A stretch of 64,000 nt of DNA from Bacteroidia bacterium. GTDB taxonomy: Bacteria > Bacteroidota > Bacteroidia > AKYH767-A > OLB10. How positions within the stretch are numbered: position 1 is the stretch's first letter; each line of letters begins with the position of its first letter. The notes below the pieces were generated by a model. The model worked only from the letters and a program-made list of their open reading frames with translations. It did no database searches and had not been told where the DNA came from. Where the stretch lies: assembly GCA_016788165.1 (NCBI GenBank), contig JAEUTH010000036.1, positions 1 to 64,000 on the forward strand. The letters run 5' to 3'. The translations under genes were made by a program, and so were the position numbers. Of this stretch, positions 14,365 through 24,527 are shown in pieces.

Positions 14365-15336
14365 TTAGCCAATGTTTTTAAGTTTATCAATAATCTGATG
14401 CGCCACATGTAAAACCTCATAACCATCATTTAAACTCACTTTGGGTTCAGTGTCATCTAAAATAGCTTGTGCAAATAAAGTTAACTCCATTTGTATGGCA
14501 TTCGAATCGGTAATGTTTGGGTTTTCAAAATAAATCTGTTTTACACCCTTGCCTTCGCCAAGTTCTAAATAAATGCCTAAAGGATCTTGCTCGCCAACAA
14601 CTGTTTTCATACGAACTAATTCCGTAGTCTTCTTTAAAAAATCAACTGAAACATAAGCATCGCGTTGAAAGAAACGGCTTTTACGCATGTTTTTAAGCGA
14701 TATGCGGCTTGCAGTTAAATTACAAACACAACCATTATCAAATTCGATACGTGCATTTGCAATATCGGGCGTATCGCTAACAACGGCTACACCGCTTGCC
14801 GAAATTTTTCGTACAGGCGATTTTACTACACTTAAAACAATGTCAATATCATGTATCATCAAATCTAAAATTACCGAAACATCGGTACCTCGCGGATTAA
14901 ACTGCGCCAAACGGTGTGTTTCAATAAACATGGGCGATTGTATTTGATGCTGTGCGGCTAAAAAAGCCGGGTTAAATCGCTCAACATGCCCTATTTGTAC
15001 TTTTACATTTGCTTCGCTGGCAAGTTTTATCATCTCTTTAGCTTCGCGTATAGAAGCTGCCACAGGCTTTTCGACAAATATATGTTTACCTGCTTTTAAA
15101 CATTTTACCGCACAAGCATGATGGTATTTGGTTGGCGTAACAATATCTATCGCATCGCATTGATTTATTAAATCGGTATCACTATCGAAATAGGGTACAC
15201 CTATAATTTGACTATATGCCTTTGCTTTTTCTATATCAGCATCATAAAAACCTACCAGTTGCCATTGTGTTATATCTTTTAAAAGTTTTATATGAATTTT
15301 GCCCAAATGGCCTGCACCTAATACACCAATTTTCAT
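14365..15336 (-). CDS. Gfo/Idh/MocA-family NAD(P)-dependent oxidoreductase
   Basis: The 323-residue protein opens with the Rossmann motif IGVLGAGHLGKIH, and the family lysine lies in FVEKPVAAS (about residues 92-100). The C-terminal alpha/beta domain includes a VILDLMIHDIDIVLSV segment typical of dehydrogenases acting on UDP-HexNAc or inositol-type substrates. No signal peptide is present, so it is cytoplasmic. It stands alone and converges with the T9SS gene. The substrate is unknown. A role in nucleotide-sugar modification would fit the polysaccharide genes of this window but they are not adjacent. Confidence 0.85.
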   Translation of the reverse strand: MKIGVLGAGHLGKIHIKLLKDITQWQLVGFYDADIEKAKAYSQIIGVPYFDSDTDLINQCDAIDIVTPTKYHHACAVKCLKAGKHIFVEKPVAASIREAKEMIKLASEANVKVQIGHVERFNPAFLAAQHQIQSPMFIETHRLAQFNPRGTDVSVILDLMIHDIDIVLSVVKSPVRKISASGVAVVSDTPDIANARIEFDNGCVCNLTASRISLKNMRKSRFFQRDAYVSVDFLKKTTELVRMKTVVGEQDPLGIYLELGEGKGVKQIYFENPNITDSNAIQMELTLFAQAILDDTEPKVSLNDGYEVLHVAHQIIDKLKNIG

Positions 15337-15529
15337 AGTTTTTTAAAGTTGAGTTTTTTTCTTTTAAAAAGGAGCCATTTTATGGCAGCACCGAAAGTAA
15401 AGTGCTGTGTATTAACGCGCTGAAATTTGTATTTTAGTTTTAAACCAGGCAGCGTTAATAATAAAAGGTGGTTAGATTTATGGAGCTTTGCAACATTATC
15501 AATATCATCGCATAAAATAGTGGTTCGTT

Positions 15530-16171
15530 ATGATTGATGGTTTTAAGCACCAGGGTTTGCGTAAAGAAATGATTGCAAATATTAGGGCAAAAGGTATAAA
15601 TGATGCCCAGGTTTTGGATGCAATGCAAGCTATACCCAGGCATTTTTTTTTAGATAAAGCTTTTTTAGAGTTTGCTTATGTTGACAAGGCCTTTCCAATT
15701 GCAGCCGGGCAAACCATATCGCAACCTTATACGGTGGCTTATCAAACACATTTATTGCATGTACAACGAGGCGATAAAATTTTAGAAATTGGTACCGGTT
15801 CAGGTTATCAAACCAGTGTACTTTGTGCTATGGGCGCAAAAGTATTTTCAATTGAAAGGCAGCGCGAACTTTTTGATAAAACCAAAAAGCTTTTTGAACT
15901 GCACTTGCCATATAAACCAAAGTTATTTTATGGCGATGGTTTTAAAGGTCAAATTGCATTTGCACCTTATGATAAAATAATTGTAACCTGTGGCGCACCC
16001 AGCATTCCACAAGCATTATTGGAGCAGCTGCGTATTGGGGGCGTGTTAGTTTGCCCAACCGGTGTTGATGTGCAGATAATGACTACGGTTATTAAGCAAT
16101 CGGCCACCAAATACGAAACCATTGAACTGGGTTCGTTTAAGTTTGTTCCCATGCTGCAAAACAAGGCATAG
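15530..16171 (+). CDS. pcm: Protein-L-isoaspartate O-methyltransferase
   Basis: A 213-residue AdoMet-dependent enzyme that repairs isoaspartyl damage in proteins. The active-site region AAGQTISQPYTVAYQT and the AdoMet motif ILEIGTGSGYQT (about 87-98) are complete, as is the family N-terminus with VLDAMQAIPRHFF. Length is normal for the family. The ATG at 15530 starts close to the conserved region. It precedes nhaA by 57 bp on the same strand; no functional link is evident. Confidence 0.95.
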   Translation: MIDGFKHQGLRKEMIANIRAKGINDAQVLDAMQAIPRHFFLDKAFLEFAYVDKAFPIAAGQTISQPYTVAYQTHLLHVQRGDKILEIGTGSGYQTSVLCAMGAKVFSIERQRELFDKTKKLFELHLPYKPKLFYGDGFKGQIAFAPYDKIIVTCGAPSIPQALLEQLRIGGVLVCPTGVDVQIMTTVIKQSATKYETIELGSFKFVPMLQNKA

Positions 16172-16228
16172 GTTTAATATGGTTTTCAAATAATGCAGAT
16201 GATTTATTTTTAAAGTCGAATCAATAAA

Positions 16229-17419
16229 TTGAAAAAGTACAGCAATCTGTTTAAATCATTTATACAAAGTGAACAATTTGGCGGTATTGTTTTAGTACTC
16301 TGCACTTGTATATCACTTTTTATTGCCAATACTACACAAGGTTATTCTTATATACACTTTTGGCATACTGCTTTCGATCTTTCATTTTGGTTTATTGATT
16401 TAAACCTTACTGTTGAGCAGTGGATTAATGATGGATTGATGGTTGTGTTTTTTGTTTTAGTGGGGTTAGAAATTGAACGCGAATTGTATGAAGGCGAATT
16501 AAACACATTTTCGAAAGCCATTTTGCCCGTAGCTGCGGCAGTAGGAGGTATGGTAGTACCTGCTGTCATACATCTTATTTTTAATAACGGATTGCCAACT
16601 CAAGCAGGCTTTGCCATACCTATGGCAACCGATATTGCTTTTGCATTGGGCATACTTTCGCTGGCTGGCAAACATGTGCCTTTTGCATTAAAAATATTTT
16701 TGGCAGCATTGGCAATTATTGACGACCTGGGTGCTATTGTAATTATTGCAACCTGTTATGCAAGTAATATAAATGTAGGTTATCTGGTGGCAGCTATAGC
16801 CGTATTTTTTATCCTATTACTGTTTAATCGTTTAAAATATAATAAACTATGGTACTATGTTTTGCCGGGTCTGGTTATGTGGTATTGTATGTTTCATTCA
16901 GGCATACATGCAGCCGTTGCCGGTGTAATGTGGGCCTTCGCATTGCCTTTTTCAAAAACCGGAAACAATATTTCTAACCAATTGCAGCATAAACTCCATT
17001 ACCCGGTGGCATGGTTTATAGTACCGTTATTTGCTTTAGCAAATACTGCTTTTACTTTGCCACAAAATTTGCTGGCAGCTTTTACTACTCCCAATTCTTT
17101 AGGTATAATGGTAGGGTTAGTAATAGGCAAATTGGTTGGTGTTTTTAGTTTTGCCTTTGTGTTGGTAAAGTTAAAATGGGGTAAATTATATCAAGGCATG
17201 AACTGGAATAATTTATTTGCCGTAAGCATGCTTACAGGTATTGGCTTTACCATGTCAATTTTTATTACCAACTTGGCATTTTACGATAATGAAGCATTAA
17301 CTACCGTTTCGAAATTAAGTGTTTTAGTAGCATCAACTATTGCAGCAGTTACCGGTTTAGTTTTATTAAAATTATTTAGCAACAAGCCACAATTAACTCA
17401 TGGCAAAGATAAAAGCTGA
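16229..17419 (+). CDS. nhaA: Na+/H+ antiporter NhaA
   Basis: This 396-residue inner-membrane protein has about 12 transmembrane segments. Family blocks include EQWINDGLMVVFFVLVGLEI, ATDIAFALGILSLAG and LAIIDDLGAIVIIA, whose adjacent aspartates (IDD) are the ion-binding site, and GIGFTMSIFI near the end. It exchanges Na+ for H+ in pH and salt homeostasis. The start appears to be TTG at 16229: an in-frame stop lies at 16211 and the next ATG would remove conserved helices. The 3' end overlaps the histidine kinase gene by 20 bp. Confidence 0.95.
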   Translation: MKKYSNLFKSFIQSEQFGGIVLVLCTCISLFIANTTQGYSYIHFWHTAFDLSFWFIDLNLTVEQWINDGLMVVFFVLVGLEIERELYEGELNTFSKAILPVAAAVGGMVVPAVIHLIFNNGLPTQAGFAIPMATDIAFALGILSLAGKHVPFALKIFLAALAIIDDLGAIVIIATCYASNINVGYLVAAIAVFFILLLFNRLKYNKLWYYVLPGLVMWYCMFHSGIHAAVAGVMWAFALPFSKTGNNISNQLQHKLHYPVAWFIVPLFALANTAFTLPQNLLAAFTTPNSLGIMVGLVIGKLVGVFSFAFVLVKLKWGKLYQGMNWNNLFAVSMLTGIGFTMSIFITNLAFYDNEALTTVSKLSVLVASTIAAVTGLVLLKLFSNKPQLTHGKDKS

Positions 17420-19097
17420 AACGAAAGATGATAGTTGTTCGGTACTTCAGTTACTGGCATTAAGTCAAACGGCTGTTGGGTTATATAATGTAGCTGAAAA
17501 CACGTTGTTTAGCTTAAATGTGCCTATGCAAAAATTGTTAGGTACAAAAAACAACCATTTTGTTTTAAGTTGGGCTGATAGTAATAGTAAAGAAAAATTT
17601 GAGCAACTGTTAGCCGGCAATTCAGAAAACAGCAGCAATACCTTATCCATCATTAACGAAGCCGGAAATATAATTGAAGTAAAGTGCATAATTGTAAGAA
17701 ACAACAGTGCTGTTTGTGTCCTGTTCGAAACCGAGTTTAATACAAATGCATCATATTTTGCTAACAGTATCATTCATCTTGATTTAGATAATAAAATAAC
17801 CCAAATTATTAATCAGGTTAACCAATCCGATAACAATCGCTATATCGGTATGCCTGTATTCAATTTTATTGACAAGCAGTTTCATGATTTGGCAATCAAA
17901 ACCCATCAGCAAGTAAAAAATGAGCAGGTAGTTGCCTCTTACAATATTTATGGCAGCGGCTCAAACGGAAACGATAGCTGGTTTAAAATTCAGGTAAAAC
18001 CTGTTATTAATAATGAGGTAGTTACCGGCATCATACTCATTTCTCAGATTATAACTGAGCAATATAAAAACGATGAAGCTAATGCACACTTTTTATCACA
18101 GCTCGAAGCTACCATCGAATCAACGGCCGATGGTATTTTATTGGTTGATAAGCTGGGGCGTGTTTCACTGTATAATAAAAAGTTTTTAGAATTATGGCGC
18201 ATACCACCTGAGATTTTAGAACTGCGTGATGATAACAGCACATTACAGTATGTGGTAAATCAGTTAAAATATCCGGATGATTTTTTGGCAAAAGTACAAT
18301 GGTTGTATGACAAGCCTGATGAAATTTGTTTTGATGTTATTGAGTTTATTGATGGCCGCGTTTTTGAACGTTATTCACAAGCACAACTTATTAATGGCAG
18401 CTATGCCGGTCGTGTATGGAGTTTTAGAGACATAACCAGCAGACTTCAAGCCGAAGAAGCCATTAAACAATCCTTGCAAGAGAAGGAAGTGCTGTTAAAG
18501 GAGGTGCATCATCGTGTAAAAAATAACCTGCAAATAATTTCAAGTATAATTAATTTGCAGGCAGCCAACATAAACGATCCGCAAACCCTCGAAGCCATGC
18601 GCGATAGCCAAAGTCGCATCAGATGTATGGGCTACATTCATGAACTTCTTTATCAGAATAAAGATTTTTCGAGTATCAATTTTAAAGAATATATCAGCAG
18701 TATTGCCAATAGTTTATTGTTTACTTACTCAATTGGCCGGCAAATTCAACTTAAATTAAGTGTTCAGGAAATTCACCTAAATATTGATGTAGCCATTGCA
18801 TGCGGACTTATAGTAAACGAGCTTTTAACCAACTCGCTCAAATATGCTTTTACAATAGAACATCGCAATAAATATATAGAAGTTACGGCAGCAGAATTAG
18901 ATGGTAAAGTAGTACTAACCGTAGCTGATAACGGCAAGGGATTAGAGGCCGGCTTTGATATTAATAATTATGAAACGTTAGGCATGCAATTGGTTAGTGG
19001 ATTGGTTGAGCAAATTGATGGAGCACTTAGGGTTATTAATAAAAACGGTGTATTATTTGAAATTGAATTTTTTATGACAAGTAAATTGCAGCACTAA
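17400..19097 (+). CDS. Soluble PAS-containing sensor histidine kinase (HisKA_2 type)
   Basis: This 565-residue protein has no membrane segment. Two weak PAS-like regions lie at about 15-110 and 120-220, and a clearer PAS at about 234-346 (IESTADGILLVDKLGRVSLY). The HisKA_2 dimerisation/phosphoacceptor motif is LKEVHHRVKNNLQ (367-379), with phospho-His at 370 or 371. The ATPase domain has N-box NELLTNSLKYAF (473-484) and G-box DNGKG (510-514). It probably phosphorylates a response regulator that is not encoded nearby. The start lies inside nhaA, so synthesis is coupled to the antiporter; a cytoplasmic pH, redox or Na+-related signal is possible but inferred. Confidence 0.9.
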   Translation: MAKIKAETKDDSCSVLQLLALSQTAVGLYNVAENTLFSLNVPMQKLLGTKNNHFVLSWADSNSKEKFEQLLAGNSENSSNTLSIINEAGNIIEVKCIIVRNNSAVCVLFETEFNTNASYFANSIIHLDLDNKITQIINQVNQSDNNRYIGMPVFNFIDKQFHDLAIKTHQQVKNEQVVASYNIYGSGSNGNDSWFKIQVKPVINNEVVTGIILISQIITEQYKNDEANAHFLSQLEATIESTADGILLVDKLGRVSLYNKKFLELWRIPPEILELRDDNSTLQYVVNQLKYPDDFLAKVQWLYDKPDEICFDVIEFIDGRVFERYSQAQLINGSYAGRVWSFRDITSRLQAEEAIKQSLQEKEVLLKEVHHRVKNNLQIISSIINLQAANINDPQTLEAMRDSQSRIRCMGYIHELLYQNKDFSSINFKEYISSIANSLLFTYSIGRQIQLKLSVQEIHLNIDVAIACGLIVNELLTNSLKYAFTIEHRNKYIEVTAAELDGKVVLTVADNGKGLEAGFDINNYETLGMQLVSGLVEQIDGALRVINKNGVLFEIEFFMTSKLQH

Positions 19098-19108
19098 ATA
19101 AAAGCCAT

Positions 19109-19147
19109 AAAAAAAGCCTCGAACATTATAAATTCGAGGCTTTTTTT
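19109..19147. terminator. Bidirectional intrinsic terminator
   Basis: Seven A residues, the stem GCCTCGAA (19116-19123) and TTCGAGGC (19133-19140) around a 9-base loop, then seven T residues. It ends the nhaA-kinase transcript and, on the other strand, the outer-membrane protein gene. Confidence 0.9.
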
Positions 19148-19163
19148 ATTCTTTAAATTTTCA

Positions 19164-19778
19164 CTATTGCATAAATGTATAGTATAAACCTACATTAAAT
19201 GCAGCAGCACCAAAGGTGTTGATATCTAAACCGAAATCAGATGATTTACCTGCATCATTACCTTCAACTTCGTTGCTAACCGATTGGAAATTTAATACAC
19301 CAAACTGACCTACCGCTGTAAAACGTGGCGATAATGCATAAGCGCAACCAACACCAACTTTAGCACCAAAACCGTTTGATTTCATTTCGATTTCGTAGCC
19401 CGATGATTTGTCGGTACTTTTTTCATTGATTAAGCTAAGGTACAAGCCACCAAACATGCTAAATTGCTCAGTTACTTTAAAAAATTTACGACCATAAACA
19501 GTTGGGCTAAATCTTGATGTGCTGCCTGTTTCATCACCATCAAATTTTGTTTTGCTACCACCTAAGCCTAAAACTAAGCCTAATTGGATATCATCGCGTA
19601 AAAATGTACCAACCTCAGGGCTAAAGTTCCAAGTTGAAGTTACATTTTTTTTGTCGTTGGCATCTTTGTCAGTTGACGATCCAAAACCAACCATGCCACC
19701 TGCATACCAGCTGCCTTTTTGTGCCATAGCTACTGATGACAGTGCAACCATAGATAATACTAATAATGTTTTTTTCAT
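19164..19778 (-). CDS. Outer-membrane beta-barrel protein (porin-like)
   Basis: The 204-residue protein has the signal peptide MKKTLLVLSMVALSSVAMAQ. The mature part alternates short amphipathic strands rich in Gly, Phe and Tyr (GSWYAGGMVGFGS, VGTFLRDDIQLGLVLGLGG, FGAKVGVGCAYAL) and ends in the aromatic NVGLYYTFMQ, as expected for a small 8-strand barrel recognised by the BAM machinery. It is a single-gene unit ending at a terminator. No specific transport role can be assigned. Confidence 0.85.
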   Translation of the reverse strand: MKKTLLVLSMVALSSVAMAQKGSWYAGGMVGFGSSTDKDANDKKNVTSTWNFSPEVGTFLRDDIQLGLVLGLGGSKTKFDGDETGSTSRFSPTVYGRKFFKVTEQFSMFGGLYLSLINEKSTDKSSGYEIEMKSNGFGAKVGVGCAYALSPRFTAVGQFGVLNFQSVSNEVEGNDAGKSSDFGLDINTFGAAAFNVGLYYTFMQ

Positions 19779-20097
19779 TGTTTTTTTGTTTAATGATTTG
19801 GAGGCGAAGTAGTAATGAATTTTTTACCAATCAAATGATTGCATGGGTCAAAAACTGTATAGTTATTAACAGTGCCCTGTTTATAGGTTAAACAGTATCT
19901 ATCAGCTTACATGCATCGGTTAACTAATTAATCATGGTGTTATTATATACCAATAGGGTAACAGTTACATCATCGTTTGGTTTTTATTTTTCGTATAATG
20001 CCTATATAACTTTTCTCTTTCTAAAATTAAATTTTGAACAATGGCCATTTTGTAATATCGGTTATCATGCTTAATGTAGCCAAATTAAATTTGCCTT
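19779..20097. other. Intergenic region between divergent genes
   Basis: This 319-bp region separates the start codons of the barrel protein (minus) and rsmE (plus), so it should hold promoters for both. A TAAATTTG that fits the -7 consensus lies at 20086-20093 immediately before the rsmE ATG, but without a clear -33 box. I see no RNA gene or strong repeat. Confidence 0.4.
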
Positions 20098-20787
20098 ATG
20101 CACCTTTTTTATTCCAATAATATTATTGATAAGCTGGCAACATTAGATGATGATGAGTGTAAGCATGCATTACAAGTTTTGCGCATGCGTATAGGTGATA
20201 CTGCACAAGTTTTTGATGGCATGGGTAATTTGTATGATGCGGTTTTTATAAAAAATCAAGATAAACAATTAATAGCCCAGGTAACATTTAAATACCAATT
20301 GCAACCATTACCATATAATTTACATATAGCTATTGCACCCACAAAACAAACCGATAGATTTGAATGGTTCGTTGAAAAAGCAATAGAAATGGGTGTGCAT
20401 GAAATAACACCGGTAATATGCCACGATTCGGTACGATTGAATTACAAAACCGAACGTATTCACAAAATAAAATTAGCTGCTTGCAAGCAAGCTTTTCAAC
20501 TTTATCTGCCTGTAATTAATGAGCCGGTACATTTTGTTGATTTTATAAAAAAACATCAGGCTGGTTTTATAGCCCATTGTAAACCCGAAAATAAAAACAG
20601 CTTGGCAAATCTGATTAATAGACAAAGCCGGGTAATTATGCTTATTGGCCCCGAGGGCGATTTTACTTCCCATGAAGTTGAATTAGCATTGCAACACAAT
20701 TATAAACCGGTTTCATTAGGCAATAACAGGCTAAGAACCGAAACGGCTGGTATTTATATCAGTGCATATATGCGTAGTTTGATTTAA
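20098..20787 (+). CDS. rsmE: 16S rRNA m3U1498 methyltransferase RsmE
   Basis: A 229-residue SPOUT-family enzyme. The N-terminal PUA-like part contains HALQVLRMRIGD. The knotted AdoMet site is formed by LIGPEGDFTSHE (about 183-194) and LGNNRLRTETA near the C-terminus. The internal motif APTKQTDRFEWFVEKAIEMG is also diagnostic. It methylates N3 of U1498 in the small-subunit rRNA. It leads a run of co-directional genes with the M16 peptidases; spacing to the next gene is 29 bp. Confidence 0.95.
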   Translation: MHLFYSNNIIDKLATLDDDECKHALQVLRMRIGDTAQVFDGMGNLYDAVFIKNQDKQLIAQVTFKYQLQPLPYNLHIAIAPTKQTDRFEWFVEKAIEMGVHEITPVICHDSVRLNYKTERIHKIKLAACKQAFQLYLPVINEPVHFVDFIKKHQAGFIAHCKPENKNSLANLINRQSRVIMLIGPEGDFTSHEVELALQHNYKPVSLGNNRLRTETAGIYISAYMRSLI

Positions 20788-20816
20788 TAAACACTCTGAT
20801 AATTTTTAAATATCAC

Positions 20817-22058
20817 ATGATTCAATTTGATAAAGAGATTTTAAGTAATGGATTAACCGTTTTAGTCCATCAGGATTTTTCATCGCCTTTAGTAGCCATG
20901 AATATTTTATACAAAGCCGGTGCGCGCGATGAGCATCCCGATAAAACCGGTTTTGCACATCTGTTCGAACATTTGATGTTTGGTGGCTCGATAAACATTC
21001 CAAGCTATGACGAGCCTTTACAAAAAGCCGGTGGCGATAACAATGCATTTACCAGCAACGACTTTACCAACTATTATTTAACCATACCTGCCAATAATAT
21101 CGAAACCGCTTTCTGGCTCGAAAGCGACAGGATGCTTAGCTTAGCTTTTAATGAAAAAAGTTTAGAGGTGCAACGTAATGTTGTTGTCGAAGAGTTTAAG
21201 CAACGCTATTTAAATCAGCCTTATGGCGATGCCTGGTTGCAATTGCGACCATTAGCTTATAAAGTACATCCTTACCAATGGGCAACTATTGGCAAAGACA
21301 TTAGTCATATCGAAAATGCATCACTGGATGATGTAAAAATGTTTTTTAATAAATATTATTTGCCTAATAATGCCATACTTTGTTTAAGTGGTGCAATAAC
21401 CACCAATGAAGCTTTAGCGCTTTGTAAAAAATGGTTTCAACCCATTGCAGCCGGTAAAAATATCCAGCGAAACATTCCGGTTGAACCACAACAAAATGAA
21501 AAACGAATAAAAAATATCGAAAGCCATGTGCCGGTTAATGCCCTATACAAAGCCTATCATTGCTGTGCCCGTAATGACGCTGATTTTTATGCTACCGATA
21601 TACTAACCGATGTTCTATCAAGAGGCAAATCATCGCGCCTTTATACCAAACTGGTTAAGGAACAGAAATTGTTTTCGAATTTAAACATGTACATGTTAGG
21701 CGAAATTGATAAAAGCATGGTGGTTGCAGATGGTAAAATAAATCCGGGTATAACACATCAGGAAGCTGAAGATGCTTTAACTTTTGAATGTAATACATTG
21801 ATAAAACAATCTGTTGAAATGCAGGAACTGCAAAAAATAAAACAACAAGTAGAGGCCGGAATAATTTTTGGCGAAATGGGCATTGCCAACAAAGCATTAA
21901 ATTTATGTTACTATGAAATGCTTGGAAACGCTGCAGATGTAAACCAACAAGCACAAAAATATTTAGATGTTACAACTGATATGTTAATGCAAACCGCAAA
22001 ACAAATTTTTAATGAAAACAATGCTTCAACATTATACTATCACGCAATACAATCTTAA
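20817..22058 (+). CDS. M16-family zinc metallopeptidase, catalytic subunit
   Basis: This 413-residue protein carries the inverted zinc motif HLFEH (48-52) in GFAHLFEHLMFGGS, with the further metal-ligand glutamate expected in VVVEEFKQR. No signal peptide is evident. The second M16 domain with the substrate-closing half follows. It probably works as a heterodimer with the product of the next gene, 3 bp downstream, which lacks the zinc motif, like mitochondrial processing peptidase or other two-chain M16 systems. Substrates are unknown. Confidence 0.92.
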   Translation: MIQFDKEILSNGLTVLVHQDFSSPLVAMNILYKAGARDEHPDKTGFAHLFEHLMFGGSINIPSYDEPLQKAGGDNNAFTSNDFTNYYLTIPANNIETAFWLESDRMLSLAFNEKSLEVQRNVVVEEFKQRYLNQPYGDAWLQLRPLAYKVHPYQWATIGKDISHIENASLDDVKMFFNKYYLPNNAILCLSGAITTNEALALCKKWFQPIAAGKNIQRNIPVEPQQNEKRIKNIESHVPVNALYKAYHCCARNDADFYATDILTDVLSRGKSSRLYTKLVKEQKLFSNLNMYMLGEIDKSMVVADGKINPGITHQEAEDALTFECNTLIKQSVEMQELQKIKQQVEAGIIFGEMGIANKALNLCYYEMLGNAADVNQQAQKYLDVTTDMLMQTAKQIFNENNASTLYYHAIQS

Positions 22059-22061
22059 ACA

Positions 22062-23339
22062 ATGAACCGCACCATTCAGCCGCAATTAAAAACCATTGAG
22101 CAGATAAAAATAATTGAAGCAGAAAAAATGCTGCTCGATAATGGCATCCCCTTGTATCAGATACATGCCGGTACACAAGAACTTATAAAGATTGAAATTA
22201 TTTTTCCGGCAGGCGATTTACACCAACCAATTGGAGTTATTGCCTCGGCTACTGCTCATTTAATTGATGATGGAACTTCTAAATATACATCAGCACAAAT
22301 AGCCGAACGGTTTGATTTTTATGGCGCTTCAATAGAAACCGGAAACGATTATCATGAATGCACCATTACACTATATGTATTAAATAAATACCTCGAACCA
22401 TGTCTGCAACTGTTGGCCGAAATAATTACCGAAGCTGCATATCCGGTAACCGAAATCGAAAGTTTTGTACAACGCCAAAAACAAAATCTTATAGTAAACA
22501 ATGAAAAGGTAGATTATGTAGCACGCAAACAATTTAAGCAAGCGCTATTTGGTAACCATCCTTATGGCGCTACGCCTGAGTTAGCTGATTTTGATGCATT
22601 AACCCGGTCAGACATTTTAAAACTGCACAGCAGTAATTATCAATGGCAATCAGCAACAATTGTTGCAGCGGGTTTTATTACACCTTCAATAATTCAAACA
22701 ATCAATAAATACTTGGGTGCATTTACATCAAATACTACACCTATTGTACAACCCGATGCAGCATTTAAAACGATTGCAATTCCAAAGCCACAACAACAAT
22801 ATTTTAAAAAGGAAAATGCAATTCAGGCAGCTATCCGCATCGGTTGTTTAATGGTAAACCGAAACCATACCGATTTTAAAACCTTAATGGTTTTAAATAC
22901 TGCATTTGGCGGTTACTTTGGAAGCAGGCTTATGCGCAACATACGCGAAGACAAAGGATATACCTATGGCATTAATGCAAGTTTGGTTTCTAATTTAAAT
23001 GCAGGCAATTTGGTTATTGCAACCGAAGTAGGACAAGAAGTGTTAGCCGATGCTTTGGAACAGATATATTTTGAAATGGATAGAATAACCAATGAGCCGT
23101 TACCGGATATGGAGTTAGATTTGGTTAAACAATATATGCAAGGCGCTTTTTTAAGATCGTTAGACGGCCCATTTGCTTTGGCGCAGCGTTTCCGAACCTT
23201 ATTATCCAATAATTTATCGTACGCGTATTATTACCAATATTTAGAAGTGCTGCAAAATGTAACGCCCGGCCAATTGCTTGCTATGGCGCAAAAGTATTTT
23301 AACAAACAAAACATGGTTCAGGTTGTGGCCGGTGGTTAA
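22062..23339 (+). CDS. M16-family peptidase homologue, non-catalytic partner
   Basis: This 425-residue M16 protein has [20 protein letters not shown] where the catalytic subunit has its HxxEH site, so zinc binding is lost. The R/Y pair region that helps hold substrate is present in [18 protein letters not shown]. This matches the inactive alpha subunit of two-chain M16 peptidases. It starts 3 bp after the active subunit gene, which supports obligate partnership. Confidence 0.9.
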   Translation: MNRTIQPQLKTIEQIKIIEAEKMLLDNGIPLYQIHAGTQELIKIEIIFPAGDLHQPIGVIASATAHLIDDGTSKYTSAQIAERFDFYGASIETGNDYHECTITLYVLNKYLEPCLQLLAEIITEAAYPVTEIESFVQRQKQNLIVNNEKVDYVARKQFKQALFGNHPYGATPELADFDALTRSDILKLHSSNYQWQSATIVAAGFITPSIIQTINKYLGAFTSNTTPIVQPDAAFKTIAIPKPQQQYFKKENAIQAAIRIGCLMVNRNHTDFKTLMVLNTAFGGYFGSRLMRNIREDKGYTYGINASLVSNLNAGNLVIATEVGQEVLADALEQIYFEMDRITNEPLPDMELDLVKQYMQGAFLRSLDGPFALAQRFRTLLSNNLSYAYYYQYLEVLQNVTPGQLLAMAQKYFNKQNMVQVVAGG

Positions 23340-23350
23340 TTATTTTAAAA

Positions 23351-24436
23351 ATGATACAATACGAAAATTTGCAAAAAACTAATGCAAACTTTTACGATGC
23401 TTATAAAAATGCATTTGAACAAGTTTTAAAATCAGGTTGGTTTATTTTAGGTAATGAAGTAAACAATTTTGAAACCGCATTTGCTGCTTATAATAACGTA
23501 AAGCATTGCATAGGCGTAGCCAATGGCCTGGATGCACTAACTCTGGCATTACACGCTTGTAATTTCGAAAAGGGCAGCCAGGTTATAGTACCTTCCAACA
23601 CATACATTGCCACTATTTTATCCATAGTACAAAACGGATTGCAACCGGTTTTGATAGAGCCACTTTTATCTACGTATAATATTGATGTTAGCTTAATAGA
23701 AGCCGCTATCACGCCTAAAACCAAAGCTATAATGCCCGTGCATTTATATGGTAAAATGTGCCAAATGGATACGATAATGGAAATTGCAAACAAGTATCAA
23801 CTGGTGGTTATTGAAGATGCAGCGCAAGCACATGGTGCTTCGCTTAAAGGTATTAAAGCAGGTGCATTTGGGCACATGGCTGGTTTTAGTTTTTATCCTA
23901 CAAAAAATTTAGGCGCCCTGGCCGATGCCGGAGCAGTTACAACCAATAGCAATGTTTATAATGCTGCACTTCGCAGGCTACGCAATTATGGCTCAGAAGT
24001 AAAGTACTTTAATGAAGTGGTTGGTTATAACTCGCGTTTAGACGAAATGCAAGCAGCATTTTTGCAGATAAAGCTTAAAGCTTTGGATTCGATAAATCAA
24101 CATAAAAAAAATCTGGCAAAACTTTACTTCGAAAATTTAAAGTCTGATTTTATTTTACCGGTTATCGAACCGGATTATGACGATGTGTTTCATATTTTTT
24201 CTATCAGGCATCAGCAACGTGATAAGTTAAGAAGTTTCCTGACGCAAAAAAATATTAGCACCGAAATTCATTACCCATTGCCACCTAATAAGCAAAAAGC
24301 CATGAACGGTATTGTAGATCATTGTAATACACCTGTTGCCGATTTGATACATGCTACTACATTAAGCTTGCCTATTTCTTATGGCCATACACAAGATGAT
24401 GTACTGAAAGTGATTGAAACATTAAATTCTTTTTAG
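23351..24436 (+). CDS. DegT/DnrJ/EryC1-family sugar aminotransferase (FdtB/QdtB-like)
   Basis: A 361-residue PLP-dependent enzyme that aminates a nucleotide-linked ketosugar. The N-terminal [17 protein letters not shown] and [13 protein letters not shown] are typical, EDAAQAHGA holds the cofactor-ring Asp, and the PLP lysine is in [15 protein letters not shown]. Similarity in the N-terminal block recalls FdtB/QdtB enzymes that make 3-amino-3,6-dideoxyhexoses; I judge that from memory. It lies 11 bp after the M16 pair and 91 bp before the polysaccharide ABC exporter, and probably belongs functionally to the latter. Confidence 0.9.
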   Translation: MIQYENLQKTNANFYDAYKNAFEQVLKSGWFILGNEVNNFETAFAAYNNVKHCIGVANGLDALTLALHACNFEKGSQVIVPSNTYIATILSIVQNGLQPVLIEPLLSTYNIDVSLIEAAITPKTKAIMPVHLYGKMCQMDTIMEIANKYQLVVIEDAAQAHGASLKGIKAGAFGHMAGFSFYPTKNLGALADAGAVTTNSNVYNAALRRLRNYGSEVKYFNEVVGYNSRLDEMQAAFLQIKLKALDSINQHKKNLAKLYFENLKSDFILPVIEPDYDDVFHIFSIRHQQRDKLRSFLTQKNISTEIHYPLPPNKQKAMNGIVDHCNTPVADLIHATTLSLPISYGHTQDDVLKVIETLNSF

Positions 24437-24527
24437 TTGTTAATAGCTTTTATAAAAACTACAGATAGCAACCAAAACAGCCATATAAATTATTGCAACT
24501 TTGTGATTCGTATTTGTACACCTGTTT

